64,000 bases of DNA from Bacteroidia bacterium (GCA_022072225.1 JAJVIC010000002.1:696404-760403); one strand, 5' to 3'; positions 41,913 to 49,706 are shown, counted from the first letter of the stretch. The notes: generated by a model not told the origin, from the sequence alone. Made by a program: numbers and translations.

Positions 41913-42356
41913 TTATCTATTAGGTCTTTTTTGTCTTTCATTTTCATCCATTACATCACTAACTTTTTTTTCTATCTCTTCTCTTGTTTTATCCCAATAA
42001 TTCTTTAGAGATTCTATCTGCTCAAAATTTAAGTTAGCTCTCCCGTCAAGCCCATCACGAAATCTTACCCAACTATTATTGTAATCCGTAGCGCAACTTT
42101 CATACAGATACCATTTACTAATATCCATGTCTAAATCTTTAGTGCATTCATAAAATTCTTGCGCTCTATAATCTGCTATTTTTTTCCAATCATCAACTGT
42201 CCTCAGATGTTCCTTTTTTGAAAGAATTGAACCGTTTCCTGAACCATTTTTGATTTTATCTATTCCAATATAAATCACGAAAAAAGCAATCACAACTACA
42301 ATAAGAATTATATTGAATTTAGATGATTTAGTAGGTTTTACAGTTACTTTAGCCAT
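41913..42356 (-). CDS. Single-pass membrane protein, cargo operon gene 4
   Basis: 147 aa from ATG 42356 (MAKVTVKPTKSSK), overlapping the upstream gene by 8 nt. One membrane helix (NIILIVVVIAFFVIYIGIDK) follows a basic N-terminus; the outer domain of about 110 residues is helical with two Cys (FYECTKDLD, YESCATD), likely a disulfide. The C-terminus is charged. No family is recognised. Confidence 0.75.
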   Translation of the reverse strand: MAKVTVKPTKSSKFNIILIVVVIAFFVIYIGIDKIKNGSGNGSILSKKEHLRTVDDWKKIADYRAQEFYECTKDLDMDISKWYLYESCATDYNNSWVRFRDGLDGRANLNFEQIESLKNYWDKTREEIEKKVSDVMDENERQKRPNR

Positions 42357-42807
42357 TCTCAGAAAAATTAAATTTATCATCAAATTTACTTGACACTCTA
42401 CTGTAACTTAATTCCATAGAATAGTTCTTTTGTTGGTTAAGTTCTTCCAATTCATAAGTGGTTGACATTGCTCCTATATTAATAGTTAATATCATACTTT
42501 CAGCGTTAATTGGAATTATCTCAGTAAATCCTTTTTTTATTGAATGAGTAGAATGCAGTTCATTATTAACAAGTATGTAAGTTTTCCAGTCAACTAATAA
42601 CCATACTCCCCCAAAACTTAAAGTTAAGCTGCCGTTTTTCTTTTGTTGGGTTTCTTTCTTTGATTCGTTATTGGCGAAATTTGAACTTGGTATTTCATTT
42701 TCAGATTTACCTAAAATTTCATTTTTCATCTCAGAATATTCTTTCTCTGTGATTACATTATCATCCAGTAGCTTCTTTAATTTTTTTAAATTTTCGAGCT
42801 TATCCAT
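42349..42807 (-). CDS. SHOCT-domain protein, cargo operon gene 3
   Basis: 152 aa. The N-terminal SHOCT helix pair reads LKKLKKLLDDNVITEKEYSEMKNEIL (residues about 7-32). A linker and a beta-rich domain follow (SLTLSFGGVWLLVDWKTYILVN, AESMILTINIGAMSTTYELEEL), similar in feel to PH-like or DUF2846-type folds, which I cannot confirm. No membrane segment. It shares the SHOCT module with operon gene 1 and overlaps both neighbours by 8 nt. Confidence 0.8.
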   Translation of the reverse strand: MDKLENLKKLKKLLDDNVITEKEYSEMKNEILGKSENEIPSSNFANNESKKETQQKKNGSLTLSFGGVWLLVDWKTYILVNNELHSTHSIKKGFTEIIPINAESMILTINIGAMSTTYELEELNQQKNYSMELSYSRVSSKFDDKFNFSENG

Positions 42808-43210
42808 AGTATTTCATGTTAACAATAAAAAGAATGACTATTACAGAAATATCAATAGAAAATAATGTATTGAAATTCCTGTGTTTTAGAAACTGGTGAA
42901 CCATAGAAATTTGAACCAATAAAAAACGAAATAGTATTTGACAAATGATAGAAATAAAAATAAAAGTAGATTGAGTATTAAATTTATTAGCTGTTGCAAA
43001 ATCTAATTTCATACAAGACCATAATCCTCTTGTTAAGCCACAAGACCTACATTCAGTTCCAAAAAAAATCTTATGCTGACAAGCAAATCCAATATCAAAA
43101 CAACTCATAAATATTAAATATAAAAGCAGCAACAGCATTAGAAATAGAAGAGCTTTATTTGCTAATAAGTAGGCATCAATTCGAGTATGATTTTGCTGAC
43201 TTAGTTTCAT
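42800..43210 (-). CDS. DUF2752 membrane protein, cargo operon gene 2
   Basis: 136 aa with three membrane helices. The diagnostic C-x-x-CGLTR motif occurs as GTECRSCGLTRGLW between helices 1 and 2. DUF2752 proteins are small inner-membrane proteins of unknown function. Start overlaps the stop of gene 1 as ATGA. Confidence 0.87.
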   Translation of the reverse strand: MKLSQQNHTRIDAYLLANKALLFLMLLLLLYLIFMSCFDIGFACQHKIFFGTECRSCGLTRGLWSCMKLDFATANKFNTQSTFIFISIICQILFRFLLVQISMVHQFLKHRNFNTLFSIDISVIVILFIVNMKYYG

Positions 43211-43863
43211 GAGAAGGCACTTGCATATACAATACAGGCAATAACTATTAATGTTATGGCTATGTATGAAAAAGTTTTATCAAGTTTTGTTGCATCCGCT
43301 TTAGTTAATGTAGAGATTGAAATAAATAATGCTGCCGCTCCCCCAGTGCCAGCACCAAAAATAATTAAACAAGGTGAAATTGTCATGAAGTAAAGTGCCA
43401 ATCCAGCCGCCAAAACACTCACGATTGACCCGAAAGCATAGTTAAAGCCAGGTCTTTCTGAGTTCATTTGTGCTATTTCAGAAATTGTGAAAATTTTATT
43501 TCCAATATTAATTTCATCCCTTGTCATTTCAGCAGGAGCATAAATTTGTTTTAGCCTAATAAAAGGTTTTAATTGTTGGCTTTCTGAATTGGATATATCT
43601 TTAAAATTTAGATATTTAATTTCAGGTGCATTAATAAATTTCCCCTCATGGTCTTTAAATGACACTAAACTTATCTTTTCCTTGTTTATCTGTTCATTAC
43701 TATTAGAATGTGTTTCAGATAAAGGTGGATTTGTGGATGGTGTTGAGTATATTTTTGAATCCTTTAAAATCTCACTTTTTAATGATTCAAACTCTTGCTG
43801 GGAAATAGCCCCAGACTTCAACAGTTCATTCAACTCATTTAGTTTGTCGAGTTTGTTCTGCAT
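43207..43863 (-). CDS. SHOCT plus multi-pass membrane protein, cargo operon gene 1
   Basis: 218 aa. The N-terminal SHOCT module is LNELNELLKSGAISQQEFESLKSEIL (about 6-31), then a Ser/Asn-rich linker, an unassigned soluble part (FKDHEGKFINAPEIKYLNF, MTRDEINIGNKIFTISEIAQM) and two or three membrane helices near the end (SIVSVLAAGLALYFMTI, IIFGAGTGGAAALFISI, YIAITLIVIACIVYASA). First gene of the operon, with a promoter and operator directly upstream. No function is assigned. Confidence 0.8.
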   Translation of the reverse strand: MQNKLDKLNELNELLKSGAISQQEFESLKSEILKDSKIYSTPSTNPPLSETHSNSNEQINKEKISLVSFKDHEGKFINAPEIKYLNFKDISNSESQQLKPFIRLKQIYAPAEMTRDEINIGNKIFTISEIAQMNSERPGFNYAFGSIVSVLAAGLALYFMTISPCLIIFGAGTGGAAALFISISTLTKADATKLDKTFSYIAITLIVIACIVYASAFS

Positions 43864-43886
43864 AATTTAAGTCTATTTACTAACGA

Positions 43887-43894
43887 CAAATATA
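43887..43894 (-). promoter_or_regulatory. Cargo operon promoter -7 element
   Basis: Minus strand TATATTTG (TAnnTTTG) 24 bp before the first cargo ATG. The -33 position (TTCG, 19 nt upstream) falls inside the 43900-43917 palindrome. Confidence 0.6.
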
Positions 43895-43899
43895 GAAGA

Positions 43900-43917
43900 T
43901 TCGGCATACTTGCCGAA
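43900..43917. promoter_or_regulatory. Palindromic operator for the XRE regulator
   Basis: Perfect inverted repeat TTCGGCA-TACT-TGCCGAA between the divergent cargo operon and the XRE gene, overlapping the cargo -33 region. Confidence 0.75.
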
Positions 43918-43936
43918 GTAGCGGTTTTTTATTCAA

Positions 43937-43956
43937 TGACATTTGAACCAATGTCA
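43937..43956. promoter_or_regulatory. Second palindrome over the XRE start codon
   Basis: TGACATT-TGAACC-AATGTCA, a perfect 7-bp inverted repeat covering the ATG at 43951. Sequence differs from the first operator. Confidence 0.5.
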
Positions 43957-44178
43957 AAAAAGGACGATATACTCGTTAAGATTGGTGACTTGGTTCGCAA
44001 AAAGGCTAAAGCAAAATTCAAATCAAATGTTGAGTTTGCTAACGTAGCTGATGTGAATGAAGCTACTATCCGAAGGATATTACAAGGCGAGCAAAATTTA
44101 TCTATAAAGATTTTGAAAAAGGTTTGTCAAGCTCTTGAAGTAAAGGTGTCTGATTTGCTCCGAGAAACAGGTATTTAA
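43951..44178 (+). CDS. XRE-family HTH regulator
   Basis: 75 aa from ATG 43951 (an ATG at 43936 is also possible). SNVEFANVADVNEATIRRILQGEQNLSIKILKKVCQALEVKVSDLL is a complete Cro/C1-type HTH. It is divergent from the cargo operon with a palindromic operator between, the usual layout of a local repressor controlling a mobile-element cargo. Confidence 0.9.
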   Translation: MSKKDDILVKIGDLVRKKAKAKFKSNVEFANVADVNEATIRRILQGEQNLSIKILKKVCQALEVKVSDLLRETGI

Positions 44179-44617
44179 AGAGATTACCAATTTTAAGTAG
44201 TCACCGCCTAGAATCGTTTTTTTTAAAGTTATATGTACCTAAACGCACTTAGTTAGCGTGTTAACAGAGGGGTATTTCCGTATGTTTTATTATAATTTCA
44301 ATAAAAAATATTATGTGGCATCCCCCTCCTCCCCCAGATAATCAAATATTTTAGACTGTCACAAATGTTGACTAATCTATAACTTTTCTTACATACGATA
44401 TTTACTACTGTCCTTTTTATAGTATCTTAATATTTATCTGAAACTGAGGGTAAAAACCCCAAAGCTGAGGTATCACGACAAAAGTCAAGAAAAATATTTT
44501 TAGAAAAATGTCGCTAAACCTATTGACTTTATGAGCCTTTTAGTGTACTATTAAACATATAACAACAAGGCGTTCTTGTATTAACGCAGTGCGCCTATCA
44601 AAAAACAATAATAAAAT
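44179..44617. other. 439-bp AT-rich non-coding region upstream of the Rep-like gene
   Basis: No gene seen. Contains a pyrimidine tract (TCCCCCTCCTCCCCC near 44322), ACGCACTTAGTTAGCGT (about 44233), two CTGAGG strings (about 44443, 44465), an AAAATATTTTTAG patch (about 44490) and an inverted repeat GGCGTT...AACG...CGCC (44569-44595) just before the gene. It is the natural place for an origin of replication or transfer nick site, but no known origin consensus is recognised. Confidence 0.45.
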
Positions 44618-45280
44618 ATGAAAACAAAAGAGTGGTACACATCAGAAGAGATGGGTAAGATATGCAGAATATCAACAAGAACAATAGAAAGAAAAAGAGA
44701 TGCTTTATTAGAAATTAATACAGAGTTGGATTGGTTTAAAATGAAAACCAAACCTTACAAGTACAGCTTCAAGATGATGGGTGAATTTCTTAGCCCAGAA
44801 GTATTTGAATTAATTAATGATAATAGGCAACAAGCTAGAGCTATAGAATGTATGCACAGCAATGGCACATTAGAACAGCATCTTTCATTTCTCGAATGGA
44901 ATTATTTCATTACTATATCTTACAAGGATTCATTACAAAAAGAAAAATGCTTTTCAGCTATGCACGAATTTTATGAATATTTAAACGCCTATAGTTTTGA
45001 TTCAACTAATAGAATATTCTTTACAACTGAACCATTTGCTAATAGAACTGGGCATCACAACCATTTTGTTTTAAAGGTTGATATGAACAAAGATGATTTA
45101 AACGCATTTATGGAGAAGTATCTACCAACTGGTATAATAGATATTATCCCTTACGATTATCAGAAGGCTGGCATTTTCTATATCTGTAAGAATGGTAAGA
45201 CAGAAGAAGACTGGGATTTAATGGGCAATAAACTTCACGAAGAAGGATGTATGTTAAAAGCATTGAAACTAGCTGCTTAA
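44618..45280 (+). CDS. HUH-type rolling-circle Rep-like protein with N-terminal HTH
   Basis: 220 aa. Residues 1-30 hold an HTH (WYTSEEMGKICRISTRTIER). Three motifs of HUH endonucleases follow in order: motif 1 NYFITISYKD (95-104), motif 2 GHHNHFVLKV with H147-x-H149 (145-154), and motif 3 AGIFYICKNGK with Y188 and K191 (184-194). In the family the His pair binds a metal and the Tyr makes a 5'-phosphotyrosine after nicking. I infer a replication initiator or nickase for the excised element. The middle residue of HUH is Asn, not hydrophobic, so the call is not certain. Confidence 0.65.
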   Translation: MKTKEWYTSEEMGKICRISTRTIERKRDALLEINTELDWFKMKTKPYKYSFKMMGEFLSPEVFELINDNRQQARAIECMHSNGTLEQHLSFLEWNYFITISYKDSLQKEKCFSAMHEFYEYLNAYSFDSTNRIFFTTEPFANRTGHHNHFVLKVDMNKDDLNAFMEKYLPTGIIDIIPYDYQKAGIFYICKNGKTEEDWDLMGNKLHEEGCMLKALKLAA

Positions 45281-45444
45281 GCTGATTGTAATTGATTAAT
45301 CTTCTCTTTTAGAACCTCAATTTCTTTCTTGTATCTCAATACTGTAAGCTGGTTTTGTATTTTCTGCCGTTGCTCATTACTATCAGCTATTTGAAGCTGG
45401 GTCTGTTTCAGTTTTACTTGGTTGTTGAGTTCTTCGGTATCCAT
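45277..45444 (-). CDS. Small coiled-coil protein
   Basis: 55 aa from ATG 45444. Almost entirely one amphipathic helix with heptad spacing (ELNNQVKLKQTQLQIAD, LRYKKEIEVLKEKINQLQ). Its stop overlaps the convergent Rep-like stop by 4 nt. It is downstream of the truncated tRNA promoter at attR. Function unknown; it could be a chance frame, but composition favours a real small gene. Confidence 0.5.
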   Translation of the reverse strand: MDTEELNNQVKLKQTQLQIADSNEQRQKIQNQLTVLRYKKEIEVLKEKINQLQSA

Positions 45445-45500
45445 GTAGATAAATATCAAGAAACGTAAGTAAAACCTACTACGCTAGTGAAAAATGTGAA

Positions 45501-45520
45501 GTGAGGAGATTAAGTGAGGA
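45501..45520. other. Arm-type integrase sites, right end
   Basis: Direct GTGAGGA heptamers at 45501-45507 and 45514-45520, again 6 bp apart and in the same orientation as the left pair. Confidence 0.7.
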
Positions 45521-45589
45521 AAACAATTTAAAACGATTAATTTGTGTTTTTTGATTGCAGTAACTATAGCGGTTTAGTATTGTGATTGG

Positions 45590-45633
45590 GGGTTATGAAT
45601 CCTGCGCTCTAACCGCCTGAGCTACCTCGCCAT
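45590..45633 (-). pseudogene. attR core: orphan 5' half of tRNA-Met
   Basis: Identical to 38223-38266. On the minus strand this is the tRNA 5' end through the anticodon loop, after which the sequence departs (CCCCAATCACAATACT). The T-arm and 3' acceptor strand are absent, so no functional tRNA can form. Confidence 0.92.
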
Positions 45634-45648
45634 GTTTTTTAAGGGGTG

Positions 45649-45680
45649 CAAACATACATGATTGAAAAGAATTATACAAC
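45649..45680 (-). promoter_or_regulatory. Original host tRNA-Met promoter, now driving the tRNA half-gene
   Basis: Minus strand GTTG (45677-45680), 20 nt, TATGTTTG (45649-45656), in the same place relative to the tRNA 5' end as at the intact copy. Confidence 0.7.
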
Positions 45681-45704
45681 ATAAAATAAAATACCTTTGC
45701 GCTC

Positions 45705-46361
45705 ATGCTTATCAGAGCCCAGAATATTCATAAATCTTACGGAACACTTCAAGTGCTCAAAGGGGTTGATATTGAAATAAAACAGCGAGAAATAGTAAGC
45801 ATTGTAGGGCCTTCAGGTGCAGGAAAATCGACTTTATTACATATTATTGGCACACTCGATAAACCTGATACAGGCTATGTACAGATAAATAATACAGACA
45901 TAAATAAGCTAAAGGATAAACAACTTTCTGCTTTTCGTAATAAACATGTAGGTTTTGTTTTCCAGTTTCACCATTTGCTGCCTGAGTTTACCGCATTAGA
46001 GAATATTTGCATTCCTGCATTTATAGCTAAAACCAATAAAGATGAAGCGGAGAAAAAAGCATTAGATCTCCTCCAATTTCTTGGGCTTGAAGGTCGTAAA
46101 AATCACAAACCTTCAGAGCTTTCAGGTGGCGAGCAGCAACGAATTGCTGTTGCCAGGGCGCTAATTAATAATCCGGATTTAGTTTTGGCCGATGAGCCTT
46201 CTGGAAATTTAGATTCTGCTTCAGCAAAAGAATTACATCAACTATTTTTTACGCTTCGCGAAAAATTCGGACAAACGTTTGTAATTGTGACGCATAACAA
46301 TGAACTGGCAGGAATGACTGACCGTGTACTTACGATGCGTGACGGAATAATTGTTTCCTGA
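45705..46361 (+). CDS. ABC transporter ATP-binding protein, LolD/MacB-like
   Basis: 218 aa. Walker [10 protein letters not shown] (35-43), Q-loop FQFHH (86-90), signature LSGGEQQR (139-146), Walker [10 protein letters not shown] (158-166), H-loop VTHN. The [15 protein letters not shown] run is characteristic of LolD, the ATPase of lipoprotein release, and of MacB-like exporters. No permease gene is adjacent. A TACCTTTG box ends 5 nt before the ATG, implying a very short leader. It was next to tRNA-Met before the element inserted. Confidence 0.92.
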   Translation: MLIRAQNIHKSYGTLQVLKGVDIEIKQREIVSIVGPSGAGKSTLLHIIGTLDKPDTGYVQINNTDINKLKDKQLSAFRNKHVGFVFQFHHLLPEFTALENICIPAFIAKTNKDEAEKKALDLLQFLGLEGRKNHKPSELSGGEQQRIAVARALINNPDLVLADEPSGNLDSASAKELHQLFFTLREKFGQTFVIVTHNNELAGMTDRVLTMRDGIIVS

Positions 46362-47162
46362 TTAAGGCTTTTCGGCTGGCATTTGTCCCTGATACATTTT
46401 CATCATTTCCTGCAACATTTTCTGCTGCTCTTCAGGCGACATATTTTGCATATTTTTCATGTTGTTCATCAAGCCATTCATATCCATGGTTGCTGCTTTG
46501 GTATAAGTTGCAGGTATTTCAAACATAGATTCCGGGATGTCTTTTTTCTCTGCTTTTATTACATCCATTTGAAATGATCCGCGCATAGCTGATTCACTCA
46601 TTTTAATTCGAACAGGAAAACCGTCTACTCCTTTTTCTGCCATTTTGCTGAATAAATTGTCATCATCAAGGTATTTGCTTCCTTTCATTCCGCTGAAACC
46701 TGTAAAACCCGGAACTTCTTTGCTTGTCCACCACTCGTTACGAACTTTTCCTGAATTTTTATATTTCGCAATAAAATGCGTGCTGTTATAACCATTAACG
46801 GTTTCTTTTCCTATTACAGTAATCTCAAAGGGTTCATTACTGCGTGGTTCTTCTCTTTCGTATTCTTCAAAAGTCATTTCAGTGTATGATTTATCGGAAG
46901 GATTGAGTTTTATGATGGTATTGGGCTTATCTTTTCGTGTAATTGTAATTGTATTAAATGCGCCTGCTGGGAGCCCCGGAATTGACATATTCATTTCATT
47001 TCGGCTGTTACCGTTTTGGTAATAGCTTTTATTATTTCCGCTCATTGATTCCTTGCCGTCACCGGCAGTTATTTTATACTCAATGTAAACGCCTTGTGCA
47101 AATGAACTGGTAAGTGCAATTGTGCAGATTACAAGCACAATAAGAGAATTTATTTTTTTCAT
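46362..47162 (-). CDS. DUF4412 secreted protein
   Basis: 266 aa from ATG 47162, giving the signal peptide SLIVLVICTIALTSSFAQ. Beta-rich body (VYIEYKITAGDGKESMSGN, NTITITRKDKPNTIIKLNPSDKSYTEMTF, ISVIGKETVNGY-like ITVIGKETVNGYNSTHF, NEWWTSKEVPGF) typical of DUF4412, a lolA/LolB-like fold common in Bacteroidota. The tail is Met/Gln-rich (MKNMQNMSPEEQQKMLQEMM). Possibly periplasmic; function not established. Its stop abuts the convergent ABC gene. Confidence 0.85.
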   Translation of the reverse strand: MKKINSLIVLVICTIALTSSFAQGVYIEYKITAGDGKESMSGNNKSYYQNGNSRNEMNMSIPGLPAGAFNTITITRKDKPNTIIKLNPSDKSYTEMTFEEYEREEPRSNEPFEITVIGKETVNGYNSTHFIAKYKNSGKVRNEWWTSKEVPGFTGFSGMKGSKYLDDDNLFSKMAEKGVDGFPVRIKMSESAMRGSFQMDVIKAEKKDIPESMFEIPATYTKAATMDMNGLMNNMKNMQNMSPEEQQKMLQEMMKMYQGQMPAEKP

Positions 47163-47239
47163 AATGCTAATGTATTTTGATTTCAAAAGTAGTGATTATG
47201 TGACGGGCTTTGCAAAAGTGACAATAATCACAAATGTAA

Positions 47240-47971
47240 TTAATACCTGCGGGCACTCCCATATCTGTCGTACAGTTGATACCGCGATTTGATATACATG
47301 GCAAAATCGTATTGTGACGAACGCTTTATCATCTCATCTGAAACGGCACAAAAATCAATAAAATCATCAAAAGCATCATCGTGAAGGCTGATGATGTCTG
47401 CCTCTACATATTTAGTAAGTAATTCTTTCAGGAGCGAACGCATACGGGCTTCATTTTCCAGTTCTGCTACCAATTTGCGCGAGCGCTCCCTGCGGCTGAA
47501 CATCTGATACAGCGCAGTAATCGGGCTTTCAAATGCATTTACTCCTTCTAATATTGCTTCATCTTTCTTAACGCCCAGTTTTTCAATATCTTTTTGTATT
47601 TCGTTAAGGTCGCGGGGGCTCAATATGGTTACACTCTTCAGTTCAACAGAAATCTTATGCATATTCAACGTTACATAATATTCGGCTTGAGGAAATGAAT
47701 CGCGTAAACAGAATTTTATGGTAGTATATCCCACCGAGTTTACCATAATGGTATCGGTTATGCGGGCATAAATAATAAAGTCGCCATTCTGACTGCCAAA
47801 AACCCCTTCAGCAGTTGTTTTGTTTACCACTAAAAGGTTGTAAAACTGTAGCGAAGGGTTATCAGCATCGGTAACTTTTCCAGAAATTTTAACCGGCTTG
47901 TAAGGGTTTTGTGCATTGACTGTTATGCACAAAAACAAAAAAATATAAACAAACAGAGTTCTTCTCATCAT
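47240..47971 (-). CDS. Secreted protein with carboxypeptidase-regulatory-like domain
   Basis: 243 aa, signal peptide TLFVYIFLFLCITVNAQ. Residues about 25-105 form the CarboxypepD_reg-like beta sandwich (VKISGKVTDADNPSLQFYNLLVVN, GVFGSQNGDFIIYARITDTIMVNSVGY). The remaining helical part contains RERSRKLVAELENEARMRSLLKELL, a pattern frequent in this Bacteroidota family. Probably outer-membrane associated; role unknown. Confidence 0.85.
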   Translation of the reverse strand: MMRRTLFVYIFLFLCITVNAQNPYKPVKISGKVTDADNPSLQFYNLLVVNKTTAEGVFGSQNGDFIIYARITDTIMVNSVGYTTIKFCLRDSFPQAEYYVTLNMHKISVELKSVTILSPRDLNEIQKDIEKLGVKKDEAILEGVNAFESPITALYQMFSRRERSRKLVAELENEARMRSLLKELLTKYVEADIISLHDDAFDDFIDFCAVSDEMIKRSSQYDFAMYIKSRYQLYDRYGSARRY

Positions 47972-48141
47972 TTATGGCTGCAAATTGGGATAATTATTTT
48001 GCCCGAAAAAATGATTAACAAATTTTAACCCAAAGTATTTTGGTTTATTTCAAAACATAGCTTTTCTTTGCTGCCAACAAACAACACACTTAAACCAACC
48101 GGATGCAATAAACTTTTACTTAACCTTTAGTAATCGTTAGT

Positions 48142-49701
48142 ATGCAAAACAGTAAAATCCGATTGGTGTTTTTCACCGCTTCACTTATTATTTACAACTA
48201 TCTTTTCTGGGGACAAAGTTCCGGAATAAACCTGCCGCTGTTCAGTTTCTTACTGGGTATAACAGCTGTTATTATAAACCCCGAAAGCCTGCATTCGCGA
48301 AGGGTACAAGCAACAGCATCCGGAACATTTATTACAGGTGTGTTGGTTGTTATTCACCATTCAAACCTGAGTGTTTTTGCCCACGTAATTTCGTTTTATG
48401 CTATGCTGGGTTTTATTCAGCAAAACAAAATCAAATCACTGTACAATGCCTTTCTGCAATCGGTTTCGGGTTTATTGGTTGCCCCTAAACGACTACTGGT
48501 TGCTGTTACCCGAAAAGCACAGGCAAATTCAAAAACAGCAAAAGCGTTTCGTTTGCTTAGCCTGGTATTGCTGCCAATGATTGTCTTTATTATTTTCTAT
48601 TTTATTTACACGGTTGCCAATCCATTGTTTGAAGAACTGACGCTAAGCATCACCACCAAAATCAATGACTTGTTTCAGTTTGTTTTTCGCCACTTGTCTA
48701 TTGAATGGGTTATTTTTATTGGTTTTGGGTCTGCACTCACTGCCGTTGTTGTTTTTCGCACCATAAGCCAGCGCTGGCTTAATAATGATGCTGCAGAAAA
48801 CGAAACCCTTTTACGCAGAAAATCAAGCACTGAAAATTTTATTGGACTGCGCAAAACATTCAGCAATCTGGCTCTGAAAAACGAAAGACGTTCGGGAATT
48901 ATTTTTCTGGTTTTGATTAACCTTTTGCTGCTGGTGGTAAATATCATTGACATTAACTGGATATGGTTTGATTTTGTGGTACCGCAAAAATTCAATCTAA
49001 AGCAGTTTGTACACGAAGGCACGTATATGCTCATTTTCAGCATTCTGTTGTCGATGGCAATATTGCTGTATCTGTTTCGCAACAACCAAAACTTTTTGAA
49101 AGAAAACCGTTTACTGAAAACTCTTGCCTACCTGTGGATTGCTCAAAACGCGGTATTGTGTTACTCGGTGTTTCTGCGCAATTTCCATTACATCAATTAC
49201 CACGGACTGGCCTACAAACGCATTGGTGTTATTGTGTTTCTGCTGCTTACGTTTGCCGGATTGATTACGCTTTTCATTAAAATAAAAGAGGTAAAATCCG
49301 GTTATTTCCTCTTGCGGAAAAACACTTGGTTTGCATATAGCGTAATGGTGGTACTTTGCCTGTTTAACTGGGATTTGATTATAGTGCGCTACAACCTTAA
49401 CCACTGGAACAGCGATGATATTGATGTTTCGTTTTATCGCTCACTTTCCGACCGTGCGCTGCCTGAGTTATTTGCCAACAGAGAAAAAGTACAACGCCAA
49501 ATGGAACTGCACAAAATAAATCCCGAACGTTGGTTGAGCGAGCTTGATTACGGCTCGTTTGAAAACTATCTGACTGACCGCAAAGAACACTTTATGTTTG
49601 AACAAAAACTCAAGCAATGGCAAAGCTGGAACTATGCCGATGCGAAGACTTACAAGGCTTTACAGGAAATTAAGGAGCCGATGGGGTATTTAGAAAAGTA
49701 A
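48142..49701 (+). CDS. DUF4173/DUF4153-type multi-pass membrane protein
   Basis: 519 aa with about ten to eleven membrane helices, then a soluble C-terminus of about 100 residues. YKRIGVIVFLLLTFAGLITLFIKI and FNWDLIIVRYNLNH are characteristic of DUF4173. The C-terminal part has SFYRSLSDRALPEL. Function unknown. It converges with the T9SS gene, whose stop is 5 nt away. Confidence 0.85.
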   Translation: MQNSKIRLVFFTASLIIYNYLFWGQSSGINLPLFSFLLGITAVIINPESLHSRRVQATASGTFITGVLVVIHHSNLSVFAHVISFYAMLGFIQQNKIKSLYNAFLQSVSGLLVAPKRLLVAVTRKAQANSKTAKAFRLLSLVLLPMIVFIIFYFIYTVANPLFEELTLSITTKINDLFQFVFRHLSIEWVIFIGFGSALTAVVVFRTISQRWLNNDAAENETLLRRKSSTENFIGLRKTFSNLALKNERRSGIIFLVLINLLLLVVNIIDINWIWFDFVVPQKFNLKQFVHEGTYMLIFSILLSMAILLYLFRNNQNFLKENRLLKTLAYLWIAQNAVLCYSVFLRNFHYINYHGLAYKRIGVIVFLLLTFAGLITLFIKIKEVKSGYFLLRKNTWFAYSVMVVLCLFNWDLIIVRYNLNHWNSDDIDVSFYRSLSDRALPELFANREKVQRQMELHKINPERWLSELDYGSFENYLTDRKEHFMFEQKLKQWQSWNYADAKTYKALQEIKEPMGYLEK

Positions 49702-49706
49702 TATAA

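Larger units (their letters stand above)
38223..45633. mobile_element. Integrative element of about 7.4 kb in the 5' half of tRNA-Met
   Basis: Bounded by identical 44-bp repeats, with a tyrosine integrase at one end, paired arm-type repeats near both ends, and a clear change to more A+T-rich sequence and phage/plasmid-like genes. Content in order: integrase, excisionase-like gene, serine recombinase (all minus), six-gene cargo operon (minus), divergent XRE regulator, HUH Rep-like gene and a small coiled-coil gene. No relaxase or conjugation genes of recognisable type and no phage structural genes are present, so it may be mobilised by rolling-circle replication or by a helper. Confidence 0.9.

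Noticed and set aside
45590-45633. Second complete tRNA gene
   Set aside because: Only the 5' half up to the anticodon loop is present; T-arm and 3' acceptor strand are missing.
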